Shown piece by piece: positions 19,011 to 51,799 of a stretch of 64,000 bases of DNA. The DNA is taken from the NCBI GenBank assembly GCA_023362775.1, contig JALMGJ010000018.1, positions 22,549,105 through 22,613,104 of the forward strand, read 5' to 3'. The notes beneath the pieces were generated by a model. That model saw nothing but the letters and a program-made list of their open reading frames with translations. It made no database searches and was not told where the DNA came from. Source of the DNA: Charina bottae. Lineage: Eukaryota; Chordata; Lepidosauria; Squamata; Charinaidae. The first letter of the stretch is position 1. Each line of letters starts with the position of its first letter. The position numbers and the translations under genes were made by a program.

Positions 19011-19017
19011 TTTATAT
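19011..19017 (-). promoter_or_regulatory. TMSB15: TATA box of thymosin gene
   Basis: GATATAAAGG on the minus strand, about 30 bases upstream of the predicted first exon and inside a CpG island. Confidence 0.65.
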
Positions 19018-19460
19018 CTGGCGGCCGGAGCGCGGGGCACGTCGGGAAGTGTAGTTTCTTCTTCCTGAACGTGGGAGGGCGCTGCACCGTGGAAAACTAC
19101 GCGCCCCAAGGGACCTCGAGGCGGGCCAGCATGCTGGAGGGCGCGCCCGGTCTGAGCGCGCCATCCCGGCAGGGCGGTGCGTGATCGGCCACCTCGCCGG
19201 TTCCTTCTTCCGACGGTCAACGGCGCGCCGCGTCGTTCCTTCACCCGATCCCTCGAAGCCCTCGCCCACTTCCGGCGCAGTTATCCCCCTGGTGCGGGGG
19301 GGGGGGCGCCGCTTCGCCTTTTCGCGAAGCCCCCCCCCGCCCCGGGCTGCTAGGAAGGACGGAAGGCGCAGTCGGAGGCTGCAGCGCCACCGCCCCGCGG
19401 CCCCAGAGCTGTCCGGCTCCTCCCGCCGGCCCTGCGACTGACGAGGGCTCCGCCCTCGCG

Positions 19461-21915
19461 AGAACCCAGCGGCCCGCATTCCAGACGTTGCTGAACGACC
19501 CCTCTCAGGCTGCTCGCCGGGGACGAGGGGAGGGGTAATTCGGTGGCGTTTGACAGCTGCCGGTTCTGAGCGAGCATCAGCTGGTGGTCGCGCGTCTCCC
19601 TGGAGCCTCGGAGAGAGACCCGCTGGTTGCGCAGACCCGATCCGGGGGGGGGGGGGGCTAGAGGGCCGTTTCCTGATGTGGTGCGGGGAACGTTTTGTGG
19701 CGCTGCAGGGAGAAGTGATGGTCTTAAAAAATGTTGAAGCAACATCGGATCAATGTTAAAAAATTGCTTCCTGGGTCAGGCTCTCATCCGCTTTTCTTCT
19801 GTCGACTCAGCCAAGCCAGCGACCTGCATTTGTTTGCTTATAATTTGGATTTCTAAGGCCCAACCACAACACCGAGTGGCACGCAGACGAAGAGCCAAGA
19901 CCCAGGACCTTTCCACCCTCCCTCCCCACAAAAAGGCTGTTTGAACCGCCAGGGAGATGCCCAGCCGTGACCTGGAAGGCCGGCTTCTTCGGCCCGTCAG
20001 TAGGCATCGCTCGGGAGACGGGATGCGACGCGACGCGAGCCCGCTCAGTTGGAGCGTACCAGATGGGCAGACGCCACGCGAGACCGGCGGCCCCTCAGAT
20101 GAGCAGGCCCCGGGCCCCGAAGGGCTTTTGAGTAACAGCAGCACGCGAGTTGTCTCCAGAAGCAGGCCTGGCATACCGGGGTGTGCCGATAACCGCCCAG
20201 TGGCTTTCAGAGGCAGACCCGTGCTGAGCCCGTTACGGTTCCCCGGGCGCGAGGAGACTCCAGGGAAGGGCACTCCCCGCGGCCTACTAGGAACGGAAAG
20301 GGGGATCAGTCAGATCGGCGAACGGCGACGCCACCGCCCCGCTAAGCGCGGCCCTAGAGCCCGTGGGCGGCCCCCGGGCGGGAAGGCAGGGCGGCCCCGC
20401 CCCTCGCGCTTTGTTGCGGCAGGCCCCGCCTCCTCGCAGGTGGGCGGGCTGCGGAGCTCCATTTCCGCTCAGTATCTGCGAATCTGGCACGTGCTTGGCT
20501 GTTTTTTTTTTTAAATAAATGTAGCTCGTTCAGGATGGACATTTGAACTTACATTTATACGTAAAAGTTAAAGCTAAATAAAGTAATAAGACAGAGCTTT
20601 CCAAACTGTGTGTCACGACAAAAAAGTGTGTCGCCACACAACCCGGAAGCGCTGATCATCATCAGCGCTTCCGGGTTTTCCCGCGGCGACACACCAACGG
20701 CGGTGCGCAAAAACCGAAAGCGGCAGCAGCGCTTCCGGGTTTTTGTGAGCTGCTGCAATGGCGGCACTTCCGGGTTTCCCGCGGCGACACACCAACGGCG
20801 GTTGGTGTGTCGCCGCGGGAAAACTTTGGAAAGCCCTGTAATAAGATGTTGCGGTAAGACAGTGCGTGGTTATTATTTGTTACCCTTGCAGGTTGCAAAT
20901 AATTTGCTGGTGAACTGGGGGGTGGCATGCAGATGTGCTCACTCGCTTTCTATGCCAATAAAAATGTGTGTGTGTGTATTGCTCTTTTAAGTCTAAAGAA
21001 GTTTGGGGGCCCTATAAAATAAAAGCACAGGTGATGAAATATACAGTAAGTGCCAAAATTCATTTCCTGCTTCTGGGTTTCTAATCAGCAGATGATGGTT
21101 ACGGTGGGAGACGGGGGTGAATATGTGGATGAAAAACAGGCCACGAATACCCAGCTTATTTATCAAAACGATCAACAGCTACACTTCTTAATTCAAAATT
21201 AATTTATGCCATTAAAATCCAGCTCAGCTGAAGATAAAGTTTATAGAAACAGTACTCAGTTCATTATTTATAACTAAAAACAAAACAAAACACACCCTTT
21301 CTCCAAAGGATCCAAGACAAGTTGGCTGATATAATTGATACGCGTTTCCAATAATTAAATCAGAGCTTAATTCACAAATCAGAGTCAGGGTTACAAATAA
21401 TGCACCCTGGCATATTTAATGGGACTTGATTCCCTTATGACGTCCTGCTTGCAGCTTAAGGTTCCAGTGGGCATGTAAGAACAGAAAACGCGGCTCCCCT
21501 CATCCGAAATGCAGCTGGAGGCTGAACTCACTGTTGCCCTGCAGGAAAGTGAAAGAGACGTTTTGTGCTGGCCACTGCTGACCCGGTTTGGAGCAGAGTG
21601 GGGCTTTCCGGAGCTCAGATGGAATTAAGTTGGTCCAGATGTGCTTGCAACCTGAGCAACTGGGGGTCCCCACTTCAGATTTCTAGAAAGTCCCCCAAGT
21701 GAACCAAGCCCCCCATTCTGAGTTTGCTGTGCATTCCTCTCTCTCCAGCCTGATACTATTTGGCTGCCCACCCCCGCCCCACGTGGGGCACATTTCCTTT
21801 CCTTCTTGTGTCACTGTCTCCATTTACGCCATGTTTTGCAGGTTGGTCTATGGACACTGAGGGCCCTCCTAGCCCAGCTGTTGCGAGGGTGCCCGGCCCA
21901 AACCAGGATCGGCCC
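19461..21915. other. Thymosin-SLC25A53 interval
   Basis: No gene recognised. It holds the hAT-type MITE at 20592-20838, AT-rich sequence at 21.0-21.4 kb and the probable SLC25A53 3'UTR from 21915 downward, with a reverse-strand ATTAAA at 21415-21420 as a possible poly(A) signal. Confidence 0.5.
20592..20838. mobile_element. hAT-type nonautonomous MITE
   Basis: Terminal inverted repeats CAGAGCTTTCCAAA and TTTGGAAAGCCCTG match in reverse complement except for one base. The element is flanked by a perfect 8-bp duplication TAATAAGA (20584-20591 and 20839-20846), the hAT target-site length. The 247-bp body is built of hairpins: 16-bp arms at 20641-20656 and 20661-20676 with a 4-base loop, and 22-bp arms at 20775-20796 and 20801-20822. 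A CGCTTCCGGGTTTT-type block recurs. No transposase frame. Confidence 0.9.
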
Positions 21916-22854
21916 TCAGGTTGCAACCTTGGACAAGAAGTGGTAGAGGCCGGTTGTGAGTCCCCACGTGAGGCTAGAGCGGAGAACGAGGAGAGATCCG
22001 CCCCTGTACAGCAGCCAGGCTTTCCTCCCCCGGGCATGCCAGACGTTGGTCATCGTGGCCAATAGGCCAAGGGTCTCCTGCCTCCCGACTTGTGACTGCA
22101 CATTGGCAATGAGGATGCCAAGCGGGTAGAGCAGCAGGCACACCGTGGTGCCACTGATGCTGCCCGACAGAAAGGCTGGGATTCCGGCAGGCAAACCCCG
22201 CCTGGAGAGACTGCAGCGGAGAGGCTCTTCCAAGGCAAAATAGAGGGAGCTCCCCAGGCCGTTGCGCACCAGGATGAGCCCGAGGCCTCGGTAGAAGCCC
22301 AGGCTGAAGCTCTCCCGGAGAGTGTAGGAATGGAAGGTCGTCAGGATGTGCCTCGTTGCGGGGAACTGGTGGACCTTCCTCCCATCCTGGAGCACGTTCT
22401 GAACCCTCTCAAAGGGACAGAAAACCAGGGCTTCCAGGAAGCCAGAAAGCAGCCCAGCCGTGGCCCTTTTGGAGCAGGGCCCCAAAGGCTGATTCGAGAG
22501 GAGGCCGTGGAAGCTGTTATAGGTGCCAAACATCAACGTTCCTTGCAGCGTCTTGGCCATGAGTGGTGGAAGGACACCTCGGTAGATTTGGCAGAAGCCT
22601 TCGCGGCGCAGCTGGCGCACAGCTTCAGTGATGGAGGAGGCGTGCAGTTGCTGGCGGAAGATGGTCTTGTAGACAGGGAAGGTTGCCAGGGTGGAGAGGC
22701 TGCCGGAGGCAGCGCCCACAAAGTAGCTCCCGGAACTCCACTGCCTTTTACGCCTCTCCTTATCCTCTCCATTGTTGTGCAGCATCTGGGAAGGGCTCCG
22801 ACTGGCTTCTTGCTCTGTGGGAACAGAGCCCTGGGCTTTGAATGGGTGACACAT
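21916..22854 (-). CDS. SLC25A53: SLC25A53, mitochondrial carrier family protein
   Basis: Orphan member of the SLC25 carriers of the inner mitochondrial membrane; substrate unknown. It has 312 residues in one coding exon (human about 307), with three carrier repeats. The carrier signature PxD/ExxK/R is degenerate: FPVYKTIFRQQ in repeat 1, CPFERVQNVLQ in repeat 2, YPLGILIANVQ in repeat 3. Strongly conserved blocks include TLQGTLMFGTY, FERVQNVLQDGRK, RNGLGSSLYF, and RGGSLLVLRSS-TWGLTT near the C terminus. The start at 22854 is the first Met; a second Met at 22785 would remove 23 poorly conserved residues and is a real alternative. Downstream of PRPS1 on the same strand. Confidence 0.93.
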   Translation of the reverse strand: MCHPFKAQGSVPTEQEASRSPSQMLHNNGEDKERRKRQWSSGSYFVGAASGSLSTLATFPVYKTIFRQQLHASSITEAVRQLRREGFCQIYRGVLPPLMAKTLQGTLMFGTYNSFHGLLSNQPLGPCSKRATAGLLSGFLEALVFCPFERVQNVLQDGRKVHQFPATRHILTTFHSYTLRESFSLGFYRGLGLILVRNGLGSSLYFALEEPLRCSLSRRGLPAGIPAFLSGSISGTTVCLLLYPLGILIANVQSQVGRQETLGLLATMTNVWHARGRKAWLLYRGGSLLVLRSSLTWGLTTGLYHFLSKVAT

Positions 22855-23003
22855 GGGGGAAAGGCTTCATCCCCTCTCCCAGTTAATCTTTAAATAAAAA
22901 GGAACCCGTGCCTGTCTAAAGGCCCTTCTGCCTGAAGCTGGAGACCCCATTCTGCTGCAGGCATCATTTTGGGAGGGGAAGCTTCACTTCTGAGCTGTTC
23001 TCT

Positions 23004-23008
<5 letters not shown>

Positions 23009-23048
<40 letters not shown>
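23009..23048. repeat. (CA)n microsatellite
   Basis: About 20 uninterrupted CA units just before the LINE fragment. Confidence 0.95.
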
Positions 23049-23049
<1 letters not shown>

Positions 23050-23065
23050 CTCCTTTTTTGCAACC

Positions 23066-24540
23066 TTTGTTGACTTTAACTCATCTTTTGACCTAATTCC
23101 AAGGGAGAGTCTGTGGGGCAGATTAAAGCAATCCATTCACAAAAGGCTGTTTCTACTTATCCAATCTCTCTAAAAGGTAAAGGTTCCCCCCGCACATTTC
23201 TGCAGTCGTGTCCGACTCTAGGGGCCGGTGCTCATCTCCGTTTGTTAGCCGAAGAGCCAGCGTTGTCTGAAGACGCTTCCACGGTCATGTGGCCAGCATG
23301 ACGTTTTCGAATTGCTACGTTGGCAAGAGCTGGGGCGAGTGCGGGAGCTCACTCCGCACGCAGGGCTAGGGATTCGAACCTCCGAACTTGCAATCTTCTG
23401 ATCGACAAGCCTGGTGTCTTACCCGCTGAGCCACCACGCCCCCTATCCAATCTCTCTACTCTCTGAGAATTAGATGTTTCTCCTGCAGCCATCTTTCTGA
23501 AGCTGTTTCAACTTACAGAGGGGTAAGGCAAGGTTGCATACTAGCCCCCTTACTATATCAATCCAATATTTCAGGTGCTCCTGGTCCCTGCTCACCATCC
23601 TCCTGTTCAATCAGAATGAGTGATTCTGGCACTTTGGTATCCGTTTCAGAAGTAGGAATGAGGAGGGCATTGTTCAGAAGAAAGATGATCAGAAAATCAA
23701 AGTTCTAGTATTTGCTCAACCCTGTCATAAAATCATAAATGGCAAATCAACAGGACTCCAGGTGAGCAGGCGCACACCCATGAATACCCCGAGTGTGTTC
23801 CGCACTTCCTTGTCTTGGAGTGCAGATCTTTGCTACCGGGCCAGTATTGCACACCATAAACAAACCCAGCAGCTGCCATGAGATTTTTTCACTGAAAGGG
23901 AGCTCATTATATCCCTGCAGCCTGTGGGGTTTTCTCAGCCAAGCCTCCCTCAGCTTCTTTACGGTACTCAATTCTGCTCTCTTACTACTTTTGAAGTTGG
24001 TTCAAACTAAGTTTATTAGAGCAGATCTTGCAGCCCCAAAGTGTATTAAGAATGTTGTCTTATGTTTGGAGATGGGTTTGGTTTCTGTGGATGCTAGATC
24101 TTGGTCCCTACTCATCAATTTTTGGTTAAGATTAATTTTCTTCCCCAAGGGTTTGGTCCCTTTGTTTCTTAGGGACCGCTTCAAATCAACGTGGTTTAAG
24201 AAGGCAACTGAGAAAATCCAGGGGTTGCAGCAGCTCTGCTCATTAGGCCTTGAAATGCCAGAAGAGCTCTCAAGCAAGGGATCTGGGACGCTGACCTTCA
24301 AGCCAACCTACACCTAGCGGCTTGTCCTACAATCTGGGGATTCTTCCACAAGGATTCGCACCAGCCTCCTGTCTATCGTCCATCGCAATATTGAAATTCC
24401 ATAGGGCCTTTTCCGTAGCCAGGCTGGGTGCCTCAGTGAGCCTCTTGGGTTACTATAAGGGTACCCTGCGCACCAGCACCTATGCCGATATGCATTACCT
24501 TATATTGCTGCAATAAATTATTCAACTTGAGCTGCTTTCC
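23066..24540 (+). mobile_element. Degraded non-LTR LINE reverse transcriptase, split by a SINE
   Basis: On the + strand the frame from 23066 reads FVDFNSSFDLIPRESLWG (RT motif A) and continues after the SINE with YRGVRQGCILAPLLY (motif B) at about 23513-23560. Further down, in shifted frames, come KIKVLVFAQ, then VQTKFIRADLAAPKCI, FWLRLIFFP, LRDRFKSTWFKKA and FHRAFSVARLGA, the C-terminal landmarks of a LINE common in reptiles. There are several stops and frameshifts, so it is inactive. I cannot name the family with certainty. The open frame at 23793-24317 is part of this relic and not a host gene. Confidence 0.75.
23173..23443 (-). mobile_element. Sauria SINE, reverse orientation
   Basis: Minus strand: tRNA-like head with GTGGCTCAGCGGGTAAGACA and GGTTCGAATCCCTAG (B box), body with CATGCTGGCCACATGACCGT, CTTCAGACAACGCTGGCTCT and GAGATGAGCACCGGCCCC, and the GTCGGACACGACTGCAGAAA...GGAACCTTTACC tail shared with Bov-B. 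It is flanked by a perfect 15-bp target duplication TATCCAATCTCTCTA (23158-23172 and 23444-23458). Diagnostic of squamates. Confidence 0.95.
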
Positions 24541-24860
24541 AGCCTCTTCCCGGATGGGTCACCGAGTTCCTGCCCACCTGCCCTTCCCTGGCGGTGGGGG
24601 TCCTCTGCAGCTCCGAGCATGATCTGGCCCGTTTTTCAACGCCGCCCTTCCTGGGCTGGCTTCTCCCCGCTGGCACAGGGGGCACCCAGCCCGCCAACCC
24701 CGGCGTAGCCAGTCCGATGCTCTTGGCTCACCTCCCGGGCTCTTGCGGGCGCCAGTACCCTCCTCCCTCCGGACCTGAGGCAGCTTTTAACCCCTCTCCT
24801 CTGAACCCCGAGTGCCCCGGCGGCGCTGTACCCCTCCCGCGGCAGCCCGAGGCGCCTTAC

Positions 24861-24990
24861 CTTCCCGCCCCTGCGCGTGCCTCGCTGCCTCTGCGCACAG
24901 ATGCAGACCCGCTCCGGGCGCAGCATCCTCTCTCTGAAGGCCCCACCCACGGGGCTTCCGGCGGGGGCTTCCGGCGCAGGAGACGAGAGA
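24861..24990 (-). promoter_or_regulatory. SLC25A53: Probable SLC25A53 promoter and noncoding exon 1
   Basis: CpG-rich block with two CCGGAAG ETS sites on the minus strand (24955-24961, 24968-24974) and a strong donor GGGAAG then GTAAGG at 24855-24861. It lies 2 kb upstream of the SLC25A53 coding exon, and genes of this group commonly have noncoding first exons. The link to SLC25A53 is inferred from position and strand; the gene between is only repeats. Confidence 0.45.
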
Positions 24991-25027
24991 GAACAATAGA
25001 AAAGTAAGACTTCTGCAAGCATCTTGA

Positions 25028-25274
25028 ATTTTTATTTGTTTGTTTTCTATCCCGCCTTTATTATTTTTATAAATAACTCCACGTGGCGAACGTACCTAAC
25101 ACTCCTTCCTCCTATTTTCCCCACAACCACCACCCTGTGAGGCGAGTTGGGCTGAGAGAGAGGGACTGGCCCAAGGTCACTCAGCCGGCTTTCGTGCCTG
25201 AGGCGGGACTAGGACTCTCAGTCTCCTGGTTTCTAGCCCGTTGCCTTGCCGCTGGACCAAACTGGCTCTCTGAA
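25028..25274 (-). mobile_element. tRNA-derived SINE, reverse copy
   Basis: Reverse complement of the family seen at 10308: tail (TTATTTATAAAAATAATAAA) at the left, body with GTGACCTTGGGCCAGTCCCT, and tRNA-like head GAGAGCCAGTTTGGTCCAGC at the right end. Confidence 0.9.
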
Positions 25275-26360
25275 TTGTACAGTAGAGGAGGAAACTCCAG
25301 GGCCCCGATTCGCCACCAGGACCTTAGGACTGTATAGGGAAAACCGGCTAGATCCGAGTGTGCAGGAGAGCCTTTTTTTGGTTAGGGGAAACCGCGCTTA
25401 GAGGCGGCGGCACTGCTGGACATAGCCGCGACTCGTTAGCGAGCGGAGGTCGGTGGGGGGAGCGGCGGCGCATCGCCCAGTTACTTCGCTGCCACTCCCT
25501 CACTGTCCCGCTTTGGCCAGTTGCGCCGGGCGGGATCGCTGCTGCTCTACTCCGTTTCGTTCTGCCTTGGTTAGTGGCGAGCAATGCTTTCTTCTTTTCA
25601 GCGAGGGGAGGGGGCTTTGTTTAGGAGCAGGAATAGCTCCTTTGCGTCCGACAGGGTTTGCGAGCTCTGGAGAAGCCCCCTTGAAATAAACTCCCGTTTC
25701 AGCCACTCGGAGCAAAGGACACAGCTCGGAGGCCTCTCTTCCGCGCAGAGCCAGTTCGCCCCTCACAGGGAGCACAGCAACACGCCCCCATGAAACGCAG
25801 GCTTGGCTCACCCCCCCCCGCCCCCGGATTATGTTCCGGGGGCACCAAGCCCTACATAACCCTGGAGTCTGTGGACAAAAGAGCCGTGTCCAGCCCTGCC
25901 CTTTACCGAGCAAGCCTGCTCCAGCCACTTGACCAGACGTCCCTCCTGGGAGAAGAGGGGCTGCGGAGAGAGAACCCCATAAGGCAGGCAGGGGAGCAGC
26001 ATCCCTCCCCCAGGAGATGCCCTTCCACAGGCCACCTTACTGCGGTGCGTGCAGTTCTTGGCGTCTTGTCCTTTCCCAACACCTGGGAGGTTTCCAGTTA
26101 ACGAGGGCTGCTAATTCTGGGCCACGTTTATTGGCTTAGGAGAAGTAGCTTGTGTTGTATCGAAGGAACAACTGTGTGGTGTTGGGCTGCAACTGTCACA
26201 GCTACCTACAGCACAAAGGACCACTTAATACCACGTTCAGCCATGCCCAGACCTGCTTCCTCCCCACCTTTATCCTGCCTTCACTAGGGAGAAGCGCTGT
26301 GCCCCAAGGAACCTCCCCAGAACATTGTGTGTGGGAACAGTATCCAGAGAGCTCTTGATG
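25275..26360. other. Interval with small CpG-rich block, no gene recognised
   Basis: 25360-25620 is CpG-rich and could be a promoter, but no exon is traceable. The rest probably holds the end of the PRPS1 3'UTR. Confidence 0.4.
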
Positions 26361-26369
26361 TTTGAAAAG

Positions 26370-26375
26370 TTTAAT
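26370..26375 (-). terminator. PRPS1: Candidate PRPS1 poly(A) signal ATTAAA
   Basis: It sits 1.0 kb past the PRPS1 stop, which is close to the mammalian 3'UTR length. A canonical AATAAA on the same strand at 26127-26132 is the alternative and gives 1.24 kb. Confidence 0.45.
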
Positions 26376-26489
26376 TCCTCCTGCTCTGAAGTTCTGAGTA
26401 ACACAAGTATCACGGTGGAATCCTTCTAGGGATTCAGCTGAAGCAAAGCAGAGGCAGCAGGAAGGGCCCAAATAAGAAGCAAAATAAAG

Positions 26490-26533
26490 ATATATAGGTA
26501 TATACTGTATATATATGCACACGCACACACATG
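26490..26533. repeat. TA/CA-rich simple repeat in PRPS1 3' region
   Basis: Mixed TATA, GTATAT and CACA units. Confidence 0.7.
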
Positions 26534-27373
26534 TACCAGACCAACAGGCACAAAATCAAGAGCGCTGCTGCTCAGAACCAAGTTGAACTGCCAAGGGATC
26601 AAAGGCAACATCCCCAGGCTGCAAGTCTCTCTATTTTTCTGGAAGCTGCATTTCTCCTGTCTTCAAATGCTCTGAAAACCTTTGGGATGGGGATCATGGA
26701 TGGCCATCAGGTTGTTTTTGCCTCTAAAACGGATGCAGGCCCCCCTAGCTCTGAAGTCATCTTTGCTGCTGTCAGAAAGGGGGTAAAGTCACCCCAGAAA
26801 CTGGAACCAAGAGACACGCCTGAGCACAGAGCATCCCTGTATCACAAGGTGCATCAACTCCCTGGGAAACCTTTAGAAGGAAGGGGGAAGGGACACTCCA
26901 ACCGGCCCCTTTGGAAATGAAATGGACATAAAGGGGGGAGGGAGAATAGGCGGGCAGGTTCCGATCAAGGCAAACCCTAACTGCGGTCATTCTTTGGCAC
27001 AGAAAGGCCTTTCTCTGCATGCTGTATCTGAAGGTCCCTTTCTACCCAGTGATCGTTCTAGGTCTGACTAAAAACGTAATCCTGAACTTTTGCACACAGG
27101 AAAAACAACAGCCAGCTGCCACCTCCTTCCAGGGACACGTGATGACGCTGGTTCTGTTCTCCTCCAAATGAAAAGGAGTCAACAATTTCCCTGATAAGCC
27201 TAATTTGCATAAAAGCACCTGGCCAATGGACAGGCTGAGAATGTGAACCGCAACCTCCCCCCGCCTCCCGAGAAGTAGAAAGGAAGAGTGTGGCAATCAA
27301 ACAAGCAACATCTACTGAACCTTAAAACAAATTTTGGTTTTTCAAGAAGCCACCCAAGCAGCAGCATCTACAG

Positions 27374-30520
<3,147 letters not shown>

Positions 30521-30583
30521 CGGCTGAAGGAGGGGCAAAGCCACTCAAAGAAACGCCCACGCAGCAGGTCTGGAATCAATATA

Positions 30584-30589
30584 TTTACT
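30584..30589 (-). terminator. FRMPD3: Possible FRMPD3 poly(A) signal AGTAAA
   Basis: A variant hexamer within GAGAGTAAATATATTG. I see no AATAAA on the minus strand between the FRMPD3 stop and the PRPS1 island, so a variant signal or read-through is likely. The placement is tentative. Confidence 0.3.
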
Positions 30590-31485
30590 CTCCCTCGTTT
30601 GCAAAACAAGACCTATTTGTTCTGTGTACATTATACAGGTAGTTTTAAAAAGGGCCCCTTGGCCGGCAGGGAGGGGGCTGGGCAGAGCCCCTCCAGCCTC
30701 CCGGCGCCGGGGAGGCGGAGTGCCCTGAAAGCACTGGGCGCAGCTGGGAAGCGAGCCTCGGGCTAGAACTGCGGTGGGGGCGCATCCGGGTCCTCCCAAA
30801 CGGGCGCTTGGCGTTGGCCGGCGGCAGCTGGGGGCCGCGGCAATGTGGGGCGGCCCGACGGGGGGGCAGGGCCGCACGAAGCGCCCTGCGTGGCTACCTT
30901 TGGAAGCGCGGGGCTCCACCCTCCCTTTCAGCCGAGGGATTGCAGGGCTCCGCTCCCTCACAGTCACAGGAGGGTCCTCGGCCATCCATTCGCAGCAGCA
31001 GCAGCTCCCACCCGCACAGACTTGACGGTCCGTGTGACTTAGTGGGGCCAGAGGGAGAAGCTCTCGGGAGGCGAATCTGCCCCTTTGACTGCTGAGGCTA
31101 CAAGTCCAGAAGGTGCTGGTAAGCTGAGGCCCTGGCGCGCGGCCGGGTCTCCGGTTACCCGTTGGAGGGGGCAAGCAGTGGCTCCAGGCTGGGCTTCACC
31201 TGGATGCAACCGGAGCCCTTCTGTTTCCTGCCTCCAGGCGAGCCCAGCGTGATCCCTGGGAAGCCAGATACGCGCTCAGGAGGAGATGGGGCTGGGTTTG
31301 TGGGGCAAAGCTGCCCCTCCGCCCACGGCAGGCAGCACTGAAGGCATGCGGTGCATGGTGGGGGCGATTGACCACATTCCTCCTCCTCCCGTTCCGGGTA
31401 GCCTGCAGCCCTACAATCGCTCAGGCACTTGGTCTAGGCTGTGCCGGCCAGCAGAGGGGGGAAGCTGCGGGCGCCAGGCTCGGCT

Positions 31486-51708
<20,223 letters not shown>

Positions 51709-51799
51709 TGTCGGCATCCGGCAGCCGAGAGCCGAGGCGGTGGCTTGCTCTGGCCTGCTCCCTGCTTCTTCCTTTGCCTGGCATTGGCGATGGCGGTGT
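51709..51799 (-). other. FRMPD3: Candidate upstream exon of FRMPD3
   Basis: 91-nt segment between a good acceptor (CTTTCCACAG) and a strong donor (CA then GTGAGTATC). Spliced to the exon at 46039-46196 it stays open in the FRMPD3 frame (ARQRKKQGAGQSKPPPRLSA... into HVMQEE). It may be 5'UTR or an N-terminal extension. It has no in-frame ATG in that phase, so an extension would need another exon. Confidence 0.4.

Noticed and set aside
23793..24317. 174-codon + strand frame
   Set aside because: Part of the decayed LINE; it carries LINE C-terminal landmarks and no host domain.
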